Source: Geoanaerobacter sp964528055
GTDB lineage: Bacteria > Desulfobacterota > Desulfuromonadia > Geobacterales > DSM-12255
Direction of reading: 5' to 3'
Length of the DNA stretch: 64,000 nucleotides
Assembly: GCA_964528055.1 (NCBI GenBank)
Contig: CAZGQM010000013.1
Location: 29,250-93,249 of the forward strand
In this document: positions 49,974-59,594 of the stretch, piece after piece
How positions within the stretch are numbered: the first letter of the stretch is position 1
Layout of the letters: each line of letters starts with the position of its first letter
The notes under the pieces: generated by a model
What the model saw: only the letters and a program-made list of their open reading frames with translations
What the model was told of the DNA's origin: nothing
Database searches by the model: none
Position numbers and translations under genes: made by a program

Positions 49974-51115
49974 GACAAATCCTCCATCCGGCCTCCCGGC
50001 CGGACCAGGTAGCGATGACCGCGCCAGGTGACACGGTTCCCGACAAAGGCAAGAGCCCATGTTGCCAGAGAAAGGAGATCCCTCATCGGCAGCAACCAGA
50101 GATATTGAGGGAGAAGGCCATCACGCACATATCTTCGACTGAAGGTCATCGCAACCGCAAATCGAACGCTGTAAAGTATGAAAACGGCAACACCCCCCCA
50201 AACCGCACCCCCCGCAAACAAGGCTAGAAGGGAAGCCAGAGCCGGTTGCGTGACACCTGATGCAAAGTAGCCTCCGGGACGCGAAACCCGCATCGTCCGG
50301 CACCAGCGGAGTTGCCTGGATATTACCGTTGCCAGCAGCTCTCTCTGTAGCACGCTCTCAACGAAATAATCCGAAAGCTCAAGCCGGTAGCCTGCCCGGA
50401 ACACCCTGTTACCAAGCTGATAGTCATCTGCTAGGTAATCGACCAGTGAGGCGAAACCGCCGATTCGCTCCAAGACCTCCCGCCGAACAGCCATGGACGC
50501 ACCCAGAGCAAAGGAGAGCCCTTCAAGCTCCAGTGCCGCCATAACATTCGGCACCATCTCAGCGGTAAACCCCAGGGCCTCAATTGCACTTGCAGACCCA
50601 TGAACACCGGTGGTCCGGTAAAGCGACGTGACAAGGCCTACTGCAGGATCGGCAAACAGGGAGCAGACTTCCTCCAGATAACGCTCTCCCACCCTGATAT
50701 CGCTGTCGCAGACGATTATAATGTCATGCTTTGCTCTGGGATAGGCATTCATTAGGTTGCAGACCTTGTAATTGGGGCCATAAACACGGTCGTCAATCAC
50801 CAGCTCTATGTCACTGTCCGGAAACCGTTCCATGAGTTGCTGAATAACCGGAAGCGCAGGGTCTTCAGCTGAGGCAACGGCAAAGACGATCTGAACGCAG
50901 GGGTACTTCTGGCTACAGAATGAGGCAAAATTGGCAAAACTGTCCGTATCCCTCCCCTTGACCGGTTTCAGGATGGTTACAGGCGGGAGATCGGTAATGA
51001 CTGTCGCCTTGCGACGGCCAAAGTAGCGTGAGGCGCACCAGAGAGTAATAAGAGCGTACACGACTGGCGGAGCCACGCACAGAAAGGGGAGTGCATTCTT
51101 GAAAAAGGGTATCAT
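49970..51115 (-). CDS. hpnI: Hopanoid-associated glycosyltransferase HpnI-like
   Basis: 381 residues. N-terminal TM helix, GT2/GT21 catalytic domain with K-P-V-K-G, D-S-D-I-R, D-D-Y-Q-L-G and R-Q-L-R-W (ceramide-glucosyltransferase-like), then C-terminal TM helices. HpnI transfers N-acetylglucosamine to bacteriohopanetetrol in composite hopanoid synthesis. Location near shc and hpnA favours the hopanoid assignment. Start overlaps the methyltransferase stop (ATGA). Confidence 0.85.
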   Translation of the reverse strand: MIPFFKNALPFLCVAPPVVYALITLWCASRYFGRRKATVITDLPPVTILKPVKGRDTDSFANFASFCSQKYPCVQIVFAVASAEDPALPVIQQLMERFPDSDIELVIDDRVYGPNYKVCNLMNAYPRAKHDIIIVCDSDIRVGERYLEEVCSLFADPAVGLVTSLYRTTGVHGSASAIEALGFTAEMVPNVMAALELEGLSFALGASMAVRREVLERIGGFASLVDYLADDYQLGNRVFRAGYRLELSDYFVESVLQRELLATVISRQLRWCRTMRVSRPGGYFASGVTQPALASLLALFAGGAVWGGVAVFILYSVRFAVAMTFSRRYVRDGLLPQYLWLLPMRDLLSLATWALAFVGNRVTWRGHRYLVRPGGRMEDLS

Positions 51116-51717
51116 GACCTGCGCTCAGCCATCAGCAGATACGGAGCCGCAGCCGAACGGTTCATCTGCCGATGTTTCCAGACGTTGAAGTGGGCTGGGT
51201 GAAGGGCTGCAGCCCATTGTTCAACAGCCAATGACTCTATGTCTCCTCCGGCATGACCTGGATATACTGCGGCCAGAAGGAGCCCTCCTAACTGCAGCAG
51301 ATTGGCTGCCTGACCGAGGGCGGCAACAGTGGTTTCGGGCAGGGTAATGCACTCTCTCTCTCCTTTGGGGAGAAAACCCAGATTAAAGACCACTGCTCGC
51401 AGAGGTTCGTTAACAACGTCGGAAAGCCTTTCGTGCCCCATTTCGGTCAGCAGCACCTGAGAGCGACACCCATGCTCGCTCAGCAGGAGGGAAGTGACCT
51501 CAAGCGCTTCAGGCTGGATATCAAACGCCCATACCCGGCCATCTTCCCCAACAAGCCGTGCCAAAAGCAGAGTGTCGTTGCCATTGCCGCAAGTAGCATC
51601 AACCACCCGGTCGCCAGGCCTCAGCAGATCGCTAAGGAAATAGTGTGCTAAGGAAACAGCACCACGAAGGTCGCTGATCATCATTCTTGGCCTAGTCTGA
51701 TACATTTCATCTTTCAC
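51112..51717 (-). CDS. YtqB-like SAM-dependent methyltransferase
   Basis: 201 residues. Class I methyltransferase: V-V-D-A-T-C-G-N-G-N-D-T-L (SAM loop), F-D-I-Q-P-E-A, and F-N-L-G-F-L-P-K-G, the pattern of the putative rRNA methylase family that includes YtqB. Translationally coupled to hpnI; whether it acts on RNA or a small molecule is unknown. Confidence 0.85.
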   Translation of the reverse strand: MKDEMYQTRPRMMISDLRGAVSLAHYFLSDLLRPGDRVVDATCGNGNDTLLLARLVGEDGRVWAFDIQPEALEVTSLLLSEHGCRSQVLLTEMGHERLSDVVNEPLRAVVFNLGFLPKGERECITLPETTVAALGQAANLLQLGGLLLAAVYPGHAGGDIESLAVEQWAAALHPAHFNVWKHRQMNRSAAAPYLLMAERRS

Positions 51718-51927
51718 TTCTCACGCCCTTTCAGACGATGTACCACAGCCATCCAGGCAAATCAACAATGCAGTACGGCAACGCCTGGCAGCGGCTTCCT
51801 GTGCGGATTGTGAATTTTGGGTGTATCTTTTAACAATAATGTGATATTAATGCATGGTTTTTTTGTATGAGATTTCGGAACGAATTCAAGAAATCCAATG
51901 CATTTTCAAAAGGATACCGGAGTACCC

Positions 51928-53973
51928 GTGGCGATTTCCCCCTACAAGCATCCCATATCCCATGCACTCACTTCGTTCAACGGCGTGACCATAGAACCCG
52001 AGACAACCCCACCAGGCAAAACTGGGGCAAAGGTCCACCACCTCCCTGCATCCATTTGGAAAAAGCGGGAAAGCGAGGCGAACAGCCCGATTGACCAGGC
52101 AATCGAACGAACCCGAGATTTTTTCTTCCGCGAACAACTGCCTCAGGGCTACTGGTGGGCGGAGCTGGAATCCAATGCCACCATCACGTCCGAATACATA
52201 ATCCTCTTCCACTTCATGGGACTCGTAAACAAGGCCAAAGAGAGGAAAATGGCGAATTACCTCCTCCGCCAGCAGACACCTGAAGGACACTGGGCCGTCT
52301 GGTACGGAGGTCCCGGTGACCTTTCCACCACCATTGAGGCCTACTTTGCCCTTAAGCTGGCAGGGTACCCTGCCGACGACCCTGCCATGTCCAAAGCTAG
52401 GGAGTTCATCATCTCAAATGGGGGGATTCTCAAAGCACGGGTATTCACCAAGATATTCCTCGCACTTTTCGGCGAGTTCTCATGGCTCGGCGTCCCTTCG
52501 ATGCCGATCGAGCTGATGCTCTTTCCCAACTGGGCCTACTTCAATATGTACGAGCTCTCCAGCTGGTCACGGGCTACCATCATTCCGCTTTCCATAGTCA
52601 TGACAATGCGTCCGGTACGAAAGCTCCCGCCACATTCCCGTGTACAGGAGCTTTATGTCAGGCCGCCCCGCCCCATCGACTACACTTTCACCAAAGAGTA
52701 CGGCATCTTTACCTGGAAGAACTTCTTCATAGGTGTTGATCACATGCTCAAGGTTTACGAAGGGAATCCCATCCGGCCACTGAAAAACAAGGCAATGGCA
52801 GCTGCCGAAAAATGGGTTCTTGAGCACCAGGAACCAACCGGTGACTGGGGTGGCATCCAGCCGGCCATGCTCAACGCTGTTCTCTCTCTCCACTGCCTGG
52901 GATACGCCAACGACCATCCCGCTGTGGAAAAAGGGCTAAAGGCGCTGGAAAATTTCTGCATTGAAGACGATGATAGCCTTGTACTTCAGTCTTGCGTGTC
53001 ACCGGTCTGGGACACAGCACTGGCACTGAAGGCCCTGGTCGATTCCGGCGTACCGAATGATCACCCTGCCCTGGTGAAGTCTGCACAGTGGCTGCTTGAC
53101 CGCGAGGTCCGCAAGGACGGTGACTGGAAGATCAAGTGTCCGGACCTTAAACCTGGCGGATGGGCATTCGAGTTCCTGAATGACTGGTACCCGGATGTGG
53201 ACGACTCCGGTTTCGTCATGATGGCAATCAAGGATGTGGCGGTCAAGAACGAGCGATCCAAAGAAGAGGCCATCAAACGGGGAATCGAATGGTGCCTCGG
53301 AATGCAGAGCAAAAACGGAGGATGGGCGGCTTTTGACAAGGACAACACCAAGCACCTGCTGAACAAGATCCCCTTTGCCGACCTTGAGGCACTCATTGAT
53401 CCACCCACTGCCGACCTTACCGGTCGCATGCTGGAGCTTATGGGAAACTTCGGCTACTCCAAGGAGCACCCCTCTGCCGTTCGCGCACTGGACTTCATCC
53501 GATTGGAACAAGAGAAGGACGGCTCCTGGTGGGGACGCTGGGGGGTTAACTACATCTACGGAACCTGGTCGGTGCTCACCGGGCTCACTGCTATCGGTGA
53601 AAACCCCTCTCAACCATACATCCGCAAGGCGATAAACTGGCTAAAATCCAAGCAGAACCCAGACGGCGGTTGGGGCGAATGCTGTGAATCCTACCTGGAT
53701 GCCTCACTTGCCGGCATAGGGCCGAGCACTGCCTCCCAGACCGGGTGGGCACTCCTCGGGCTGATGGCAGCAGGCGAGTGCCGCTCACCGGAGGTTTGCA
53801 ATGGTATTGCGTACCTCCTCTCCACCCAGAAGAGCGACGGCACTTGGGATGAAGATCAGTTCACCGGCACAGGGTTCCCAAAGTTCTTCATGATAAAGTA
53901 CCATATCTACCGGAACTGCTTCCCGCTGACGGCCCTGGGAACCTACCGCCGTCTAATCGGGAAAGAGGCATAA
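51928..53973 (+). CDS. shc: Squalene-hopene cyclase
   Basis: About 681 residues from the GTG at 51928, which has AGGATACCGGAG just upstream; an ATG at 51898 adds 10 residues without a ribosome site. The cyclisation-initiating motif D-V-D-D is at about 423. QW repeats are frequent (Q-x-x-x-G-x-W, e.g. Q-E-P-T-G-D-W, Q-E-K-D-G-S-W, Q-N-P-D-G-G-W). Monotopic membrane enzyme converting squalene to hopene. Head of a hopanoid unit with hpnA, dxs and hpnH. Confidence 0.97.
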   Translation: MAISPYKHPISHALTSFNGVTIEPETTPPGKTGAKVHHLPASIWKKRESEANSPIDQAIERTRDFFFREQLPQGYWWAELESNATITSEYIILFHFMGLVNKAKERKMANYLLRQQTPEGHWAVWYGGPGDLSTTIEAYFALKLAGYPADDPAMSKAREFIISNGGILKARVFTKIFLALFGEFSWLGVPSMPIELMLFPNWAYFNMYELSSWSRATIIPLSIVMTMRPVRKLPPHSRVQELYVRPPRPIDYTFTKEYGIFTWKNFFIGVDHMLKVYEGNPIRPLKNKAMAAAEKWVLEHQEPTGDWGGIQPAMLNAVLSLHCLGYANDHPAVEKGLKALENFCIEDDDSLVLQSCVSPVWDTALALKALVDSGVPNDHPALVKSAQWLLDREVRKDGDWKIKCPDLKPGGWAFEFLNDWYPDVDDSGFVMMAIKDVAVKNERSKEEAIKRGIEWCLGMQSKNGGWAAFDKDNTKHLLNKIPFADLEALIDPPTADLTGRMLELMGNFGYSKEHPSAVRALDFIRLEQEKDGSWWGRWGVNYIYGTWSVLTGLTAIGENPSQPYIRKAINWLKSKQNPDGGWGECCESYLDASLAGIGPSTASQTGWALLGLMAAGECRSPEVCNGIAYLLSTQKSDGTWDEDQFTGTGFPKFFMIKYHIYRNCFPLTALGTYRRLIGKEA

Positions 53974-53994
53974 GGCAACCGACCTGACAATCTT

Positions 53995-54055
53995 GTGAAA
54001 GGTGACGGGTGAAGAGTGAAAGATTCATTTTCGCTTTTCACCTTTCACATTTTAC
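53995..54055. repeat. Inverted tandem-heptamer element, shc-hpnA gap
   Basis: Arm one is four heptamers GTGAAAG, GTGACGG, GTGAAGA, GTGAAAG (53995-54022). After a short spacer arm two has TTTTCAC, CTTTCAC, ATTTTAC. GTGAAAGGTGA (53995-54005) and TCACCTTTCAC (54038-54048) are perfect complements. It has the same architecture as the element at 9861-9938 but different unit sequence. Confidence 0.7.
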
Positions 54056-54067
54056 GGTGTAGAGTAA

Positions 54068-55054
54068 ATGAAAGCATTTGTTACCGGCGCGACCGGATTC
54101 ATAGGTGGTCAGCTGACACGGGAACTTCTTGCGGATGGCTACATGGTGCGGGTACTTGCACGGGCCGGTTCGGACCGCAGAAACCTTTCCGGTCTCGACG
54201 TCGAAGTATGGGAAGGCGACCTGCGCGACGGCGAGCAACTGACCAGAGGGATTACCGGCTGCGACATCCTCTTTCACGCTGCCGCCGACTATCGCCTCTG
54301 GACAAGAACACCCGCTGAGATGTATGACATCAATGTCGCCGGCACCCGGAACATCCTGGAAGCGGCCCTGAAGCTCGGCCTGAAAAAGGTCGTATACACC
54401 AGCAGCGTCGGCACCCTTGGTAACCCTGGCGACGGCAGACCAGGCTGCGAGACCTCGAAGGTCTCATACGCCGACATGGTCGGACATTATAAAAAAAGCA
54501 AGTTTCTGGCGGAGCGGGAAGCCGAATCCTTCATATCTCGCGGGCTTCCTTTAGTGATAGTCAACCCGTCCACACCGGTGGGGCAGGGGGATATCAAGCC
54601 AACCCCCACGGGAAAGATCATAGTCGACTTCCTGAACCGGAAGATGCCGGCTTACCTGGACACCGGCCTGAACATCATCGACGTTTCAGACTGCGCCAGA
54701 GGCCACATTCTTGCTGCAGAAAGGGGACAGATCGGCGGGAAGTATATTCTGGGCAACGAAAACCTGACCCTCTGCCGGATATTCGAGATACTGGAGGAGA
54801 TAACCGGGATACCGGCACCAAAGGTACGCCTCCCTTACACCCCGATACTTGCGGCTGCATACCTGAATGAGGCACTTTCAGCCCTTACCGGTCGTCCTCC
54901 GCTTATCCCACTGGCAGGAGTCCTCATGGCGAAAAAGCTGATGTTTTTCGAATCGTCAAAAGCAGTCCGCGAGCTCGGTCTTCCTCAAAGACCGGCACGC
55001 CAGGCACTGGCCAAGGCCGTAGAGTGGTTCCGCGCTAACGGTTACACTCGATAG
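54068..55054 (+). CDS. hpnA: Hopanoid-associated sugar epimerase HpnA
   Basis: 328 residues. Extended SDR: nucleotide loop T-G-A-T-G-F-I-G, D-L-R-D, and catalytic Y-K-K-S-K. Position between shc and dxs/hpnH identifies it as HpnA; in other bacteria HpnA is described as an NAD-dependent epimerase of hopanoid loci whose exact step is unclear. Confidence 0.9.
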   Translation: MKAFVTGATGFIGGQLTRELLADGYMVRVLARAGSDRRNLSGLDVEVWEGDLRDGEQLTRGITGCDILFHAAADYRLWTRTPAEMYDINVAGTRNILEAALKLGLKKVVYTSSVGTLGNPGDGRPGCETSKVSYADMVGHYKKSKFLAEREAESFISRGLPLVIVNPSTPVGQGDIKPTPTGKIIVDFLNRKMPAYLDTGLNIIDVSDCARGHILAAERGQIGGKYILGNENLTLCRIFEILEEITGIPAPKVRLPYTPILAAAYLNEALSALTGRPPLIPLAGVLMAKKLMFFESSKAVRELGLPQRPARQALAKAVEWFRANGYTR

Positions 55055-55100
55055 GCTCTATTCTGTACCGACCTCGCACAATCGTGAGGAGGAGACATTT

Positions 55101-57011
55101 ATGCACCCATTACTCGACACGATAAACAGCCCTGCAGATCTGAAGCGACTTACCTCTGATGAACTTGTCAAACTCAGTGCCGAAGTCCGGCGGTTCCTTC
55201 TGGACAACGTATCGAAGACCGGCGGGCACCTCGCATCCAACCTTGGCTGCGTGGAACTTACCCTGGCACTTCACTACTGTTTCAACTCGCCAAACGACCG
55301 CTTCATCTGGGACGTCGGTCACCAGGCCTACACCCATAAAATCGTCACGGGCAGGCGCGATCTGTTCCATACCCAGCGCCAATACAAGGGAATCAGCGGA
55401 TTTCCGAAGCGATCTGAATCTCCGCACGATGCATTTGGCGCTGGACACTCTTCTACCTCCATCTCTGCCGGCCTCGGCATGGCAGTTGCCGGCGACTTGA
55501 AAGGCTCCGACAACAGAGTCATTGCTGTCATCGGCGACGGTTCGCTGACCGGTGGCATGGCATTCGAAGCACTAAACCAGGCCGGTCACCTGAAGAAAAA
55601 TCTGATTGTCGTTCTCAACGACAACGAGATGTCCATATCCAAAAATGTGGGATCTTTCTCCTCTTTCGTCTCCCGCAAACTGACCGGGGGCTACTTCCGC
55701 GACCTTAAAAAAGAGATGCAGGGGCTTCTGGAACAGATCCCTGCAATCGGTGGCAATATTCTTAAGTTCGCCCGCAGAGCCGAGCACTCTCTCAAGGGGT
55801 TTCTCACGCCGGGCATGCTTTTCGAAGCCCTCGGATTCGAATACATCGGCCCGATCCAGGGACACGACCTGCCGCAGATGCTTGAGATTTTCAGCAACGT
55901 CAGTTCCCTGAACGAACCGGTCCTGATTCATGTCATGACCACCAAAGGAAAAGGGTACGAACCTGCAGAGTTGACCCCGGAACTATTCCACGGTGTCGGC
56001 CCGTTCAACCATGCAACTGGGGCAGTGACGGCAGCCAAGGCAAGCGCCCCCTCCTACACAGGGATATTCGGCCAGACCATGCTGAAACTCGCCCGTGAGG
56101 ACGAAAAAATTATCGCCATCACCGCAGCCATGCCGGACGGCACCGGACTCACCCATTTTGCGACAGAGTTCCCGAAACGCTTCTTCGACGTAGGAATCGC
56201 GGAGCAGCACGCCCTGACCTTTGCAGCCGGACTTGCAGTGGAAGGATTCAGACCGGTGGCTGCCATCTACTCCACATTCATGCAACGAGCCTATGACCAG
56301 GTATTTCACGACATCTGCCTCCAGAAGCTCCCAGTCACCCTAGCCCTTGACCGATCAGGAGTGGTCGGAGATGACGGCCCTACGCATCACGGTGCCTTTG
56401 ACCTCTCCTACCTTCGCCACTTACCGGAGATGACGGTCATGGCCCCCAAGGATGAAAACGAGCTGCAACATATGCTGAAGACTGCCATCTACTCAGGGTG
56501 CCCCATCTCCCTGCGATATCCCCGTGGAAACGGCTTTGGCATACCCCTCGACCAGGAACTCAGAGAAATGCCAATTGGCATGGGAGAAAAGCTCACCGAA
56601 GGGGATGACCTGGCAATAATTGCCATAGGCTCCACCGTTTATCCTGCCGTAGAGGCCGCTTCGCTCCTGCAGAAAAAAGGCATCATGGCTACGGTCATCA
56701 ATGCCCGGTTCGTGAAACCCCTCGACCGTAAGCTGATCCTTACCGCAGCGGAACGTACTGGCCATCTGGTTACCATTGAGGAAAATGCACTGCAGGGTGG
56801 TTTCGGCACCGCAATCCTGGAACTGCTGTCCGACGAAGGTAAAATCGACGTCAGGGTCAAACGCATCGGGATCCCTGACCGTTTCATAGAACAGGGGAGC
56901 CAGACACAGCTCCGCTCTGACCTGGGGCTTGATGGCGCCGGCATAGCTGAGACCTGTGAGGCATTCCTGAAATCCCCGTCAGTCAAACCGCTTCTTTCGA
57001 GAGTGAAATAG
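55101..57011 (+). CDS. dxs: 1-Deoxy-D-xylulose-5-phosphate synthase
   Basis: 636 residues after GAGGAGGAGAC. TPP-binding G-D-G-S-L-T-G-G-M-A-F-E-A-L-N and N-D-N-E-M-S-I-S, H-H-G-A-F-D, D-x-T-H-F and the C-terminal R-Y-P-R-G. First step of the non-mevalonate isoprenoid pathway, also precursor for thiazole. Here it supplies isoprenoid flux beside hopanoid genes. Confidence 0.97.
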   Translation: MHPLLDTINSPADLKRLTSDELVKLSAEVRRFLLDNVSKTGGHLASNLGCVELTLALHYCFNSPNDRFIWDVGHQAYTHKIVTGRRDLFHTQRQYKGISGFPKRSESPHDAFGAGHSSTSISAGLGMAVAGDLKGSDNRVIAVIGDGSLTGGMAFEALNQAGHLKKNLIVVLNDNEMSISKNVGSFSSFVSRKLTGGYFRDLKKEMQGLLEQIPAIGGNILKFARRAEHSLKGFLTPGMLFEALGFEYIGPIQGHDLPQMLEIFSNVSSLNEPVLIHVMTTKGKGYEPAELTPELFHGVGPFNHATGAVTAAKASAPSYTGIFGQTMLKLAREDEKIIAITAAMPDGTGLTHFATEFPKRFFDVGIAEQHALTFAAGLAVEGFRPVAAIYSTFMQRAYDQVFHDICLQKLPVTLALDRSGVVGDDGPTHHGAFDLSYLRHLPEMTVMAPKDENELQHMLKTAIYSGCPISLRYPRGNGFGIPLDQELREMPIGMGEKLTEGDDLAIIAIGSTVYPAVEAASLLQKKGIMATVINARFVKPLDRKLILTAAERTGHLVTIEENALQGGFGTAILELLSDEGKIDVRVKRIGIPDRFIEQGSQTQLRSDLGLDGAGIAETCEAFLKSPSVKPLLSRVK

Positions 57012-57164
57012 TCCATTACATTATTGCAACCTAAGGCGCGATGTATGCTAAAAAAACCAGCCTAGTCAAGAGTGAACCTGAATAGAAATTCTTTTTTATT
57101 CTCCTTTGCTACTTTTCGTCTTGGCGACAAAAACTGTTTTTAGAGTGAAAGGAACAAAATAATC

Positions 57165-58163
57165 ATGCGTTTCCCCTGGCGTCTTAATTACGATCTGACA
57201 AAATACATCATCTCCAACAAACTCAACAAGGTTGAAAAGTACCCCCTGGTACTGATGCTTGAGCCGACCCATCTCTGCAATCTTGCCTGCTCGGGCTGCG
57301 GACGGATCAGAGAATATGCCGACACCATTCAGGCAATGATGTCTCTGGACGAGTGCCTCGGATCAGTTGACCAGTGCCCGGCCCCGATCGTTACCATAAC
57401 CGGTGGCGAACCGCTTCTCTACCCCCATGTCTTTGAATTAATTGACGGAGTACTAAAACGCGGAAAGCATATCCAGTTCTGCACCAATGGGCTTCTGCTG
57501 GAAAACTCCCTCGACCGGATGCAGCCACATCCCAATTTTACACTCAACGTACATATTGACGGACTTGAAGAGACCCATGACCGGCTCCTCGAACGAAAAG
57601 GAACTTTCAAGATTGCCATGGAAGCGATCAAAAAAGCCAAGCGCCTGGGTTTCAGGGTATGCACCAACACCACAATCTTCAAAGATACCGACATGCTCGA
57701 GATGGAGATGCTCTTCTCTCATCTTACCGAAATCGGTGTTGACGGCCTGCTTGCCGCGCCCGGCTTCGACTATGAGGCGGTCGGAGAGGATCTCTTTCTG
57801 CAGCGGCGCGAAATCGAACGAAAGTTCGGCGAGGTCTACGTAATGAGCAAGCGCTTCCGCTTCTGGTCAACACCCATGTACCTCCGTTTCCTCAAGGGAG
57901 AGAAGCAGCTGCAGTGCACACCATGGGGAAACCCGACAAGAAACCCTCAAGGGTGGAAGGCCCCCTGCTACCTTATCACCGACGCCCACTATCCTACGTT
58001 TGCGGAGATGATGGAGAAAACGGAGTGGAACCGTTACGGAGTGGGAAGAGACGAGCGCTGCGCCCAGTGCATGATGCATTGTGGTTTTGAACCAACCGTG
58101 GTCAACGAGATTGCGAAAAGCTGGAAGGATGTATGGGAAATGGCGCTCTGGAACCTTACTTGA
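57165..58163 (+). CDS. hpnH: Hopanoid radical SAM enzyme HpnH
   Basis: 332 residues. Cluster motif C-N-L-A-C-S-G-C in E-P-T-H-L-C-N-L-A-C, I-T-G-G-E-P-L-L, and a C-terminal SPASM-like cysteine region (R-C-A-Q-C-M-M-H-C-G). HpnH adds the 5'-deoxyadenosyl group of SAM to diploptene, making adenosylhopane, the entry to bacteriohopanetetrol. Typical hpnG (the next enzyme) does not follow; a phage-like element begins instead. Confidence 0.93.
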   Translation: MRFPWRLNYDLTKYIISNKLNKVEKYPLVLMLEPTHLCNLACSGCGRIREYADTIQAMMSLDECLGSVDQCPAPIVTITGGEPLLYPHVFELIDGVLKRGKHIQFCTNGLLLENSLDRMQPHPNFTLNVHIDGLEETHDRLLERKGTFKIAMEAIKKAKRLGFRVCTNTTIFKDTDMLEMEMLFSHLTEIGVDGLLAAPGFDYEAVGEDLFLQRREIERKFGEVYVMSKRFRFWSTPMYLRFLKGEKQLQCTPWGNPTRNPQGWKAPCYLITDAHYPTFAEMMEKTEWNRYGVGRDERCAQCMMHCGFEPTVVNEIAKSWKDVWEMALWNLT

Positions 58164-58236
58164 CACTTTTCAAGGCTTTTGAATGCCTTTTAAGGATATA
58201 TAAATAGTAATACAAATAAGCAGTTTACGGCTTGAC

Positions 58237-58343
58237 TTCCTACCCAATACCCGCTAATCTCTAAGAAAGATTCAGCGGGTTTTTTAATTCCATTCCTACC
58301 CATAGCCTACCTTTTGAGATGTAGGCCGCTTGCTGGGTAGGAA
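58237..58343. repeat. Three copies of TTCCTACCCA next to the integrase
   Basis: TTCCTACCCA at 58237-58246 and 58293-58302 in direct orientation and its complement TGGGTAGGAA at 58334-58343, all within 107 bases directly upstream of the integrase start. This fits integrase arm-type binding sites or the attachment-site region. The core crossover site itself cannot be identified without the other end. Confidence 0.6.
58250..58285 (+). terminator. Rho-independent terminator upstream of the integrase
   Basis: CCCGCT-AATC pairs with GATT-C-AGCGGG and is followed by TTTTTT. It ends transcription coming from hpnH and lies between two arm repeats. Confidence 0.85.
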
Positions 58344-58360
58344 AATCATAGGGGGTTGAT

Positions 58361-59593
58361 ATGCCGAAACTTCTTCTTACCAAGCGGAACATCGACAGCA
58401 AGAAGCATATACCGCAAGTAGATGATGGACGGGTTGACTACTTCGATACTGAGGTAAAGGGGTTATTCCTCAGGGTAGGAAAGGAAACTAAGACCTTTTA
58501 TGTCCAGGTAGACGTGAAAGACCCTGTTACCGGTAAATTCAAATCAGTTAAAGAAAAGATCGGCGCTTATGGGGAATACACACCAGAACAGGCACGAGGG
58601 GCGGCTCCTGATATTATCCGGCGTATCCGTGAAGGTAGAGCAGCAAACGAGGCCCCTCCTACCCTGCAAATGATGTATGAACGTTACATGGATGACAAGA
58701 AGCTATCTGCAGGAACCTTGATACTCTACAGGGGATATATACCGCGAAACTTTGAAATCTGGCTTGACCTTCCCTTAAACCTTCTCGAAAAAGCCCTTGC
58801 TCCTGAAATCGTAATAGACAAATTCCGGCACATTCAGGAAACCAGCGGATCAGGCGCGGCGAACAATAGCTTCAAATGCCTTCAGGCTATCATTAACTAT
58901 GCAGAGATCCTTTACCCTCAATTCATAACCCGCAACCCGGTTAAGGTGCTGTCGCGTGCTGAAATGTGGGCAAAGATCGAGGGCCGCAGCGATTGTCTTG
59001 ACCCCAAGCAATTCAAGGTTTTCGCTGATGCTTTACTGACTGCAACACCCGTTCACCGGGACTGCTACACATTCACGCTCTATCATGGTATCCGACCGGC
59101 TGAAGCCTACTCTTTGAAGTGGTCTGATGTAGACCTTGAAAAAGAGGTTATCACCCTCCGCCATGCCACGGAAAAATCAAAGCGCACCTATGCCGTCCCG
59201 TTGTCCAGGCAGTCAAAGGCAATTCTCGACAGGCGCAAAGAGGCGGCAGTTGAAGGCCAGGAATATGTTTTCCCGGCACAAGCCAAGCGGAACACACACG
59301 AACACCTGATGTTGCGCTCAGACGACCTGAAGGACAGGACAGGCCTTGATATAACGGTACACGGCTTGCGGCGGTCATTCATAACCACAGGGGAGCGGTT
59401 AAGGATGCGGCGGGAGGATATAAACTGGCTGACTGGCCATGTGGATAATACCGTTACCGGAAAACATTATTCCAAGCTGACACCTGATGATTTAAAGCCG
59501 GTCCTACAGAAGATTTGCAACGAGATCGAGCGGCTTATGGTTCATGGAGTAGGCGCGAAGGTTATCCAATTTGCAGCAGCACAGGAGGGGTAA
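58361..59593 (+). CDS. Tyrosine-type site-specific integrase
   Basis: 410 residues. N-terminal SAM-like arm-binding region similar to P4/DUF4102 integrases (V-D-Y-F-D-T-E-V-K-G-L-F-L-R), core-binding helices, and catalytic domain with R (H-G-I-R-P-A-E-A), H-x-x-R (H-G-L-R-R-S), H (L-T-G-H-V-D) and Tyr (T-G-K-H-Y). Integrates and excises the element. First gene of the insertion. Confidence 0.95.
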   Translation: MPKLLLTKRNIDSKKHIPQVDDGRVDYFDTEVKGLFLRVGKETKTFYVQVDVKDPVTGKFKSVKEKIGAYGEYTPEQARGAAPDIIRRIREGRAANEAPPTLQMMYERYMDDKKLSAGTLILYRGYIPRNFEIWLDLPLNLLEKALAPEIVIDKFRHIQETSGSGAANNSFKCLQAIINYAEILYPQFITRNPVKVLSRAEMWAKIEGRSDCLDPKQFKVFADALLTATPVHRDCYTFTLYHGIRPAEAYSLKWSDVDLEKEVITLRHATEKSKRTYAVPLSRQSKAILDRRKEAAVEGQEYVFPAQAKRNTHEHLMLRSDDLKDRTGLDITVHGLRRSFITTGERLRMRREDINWLTGHVDNTVTGKHYSKLTPDDLKPVLQKICNEIERLMVHGVGAKVIQFAAAQEG

Positions 59594-59594
59594 G

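Noticed and set aside
52999..53613. 204-residue open frame on the minus strand inside shc
   Set aside because: Fully inside the squalene-hopene cyclase gene, whose D-V-D-D and QW motifs prove the plus strand is coding; the antisense product has no domain.
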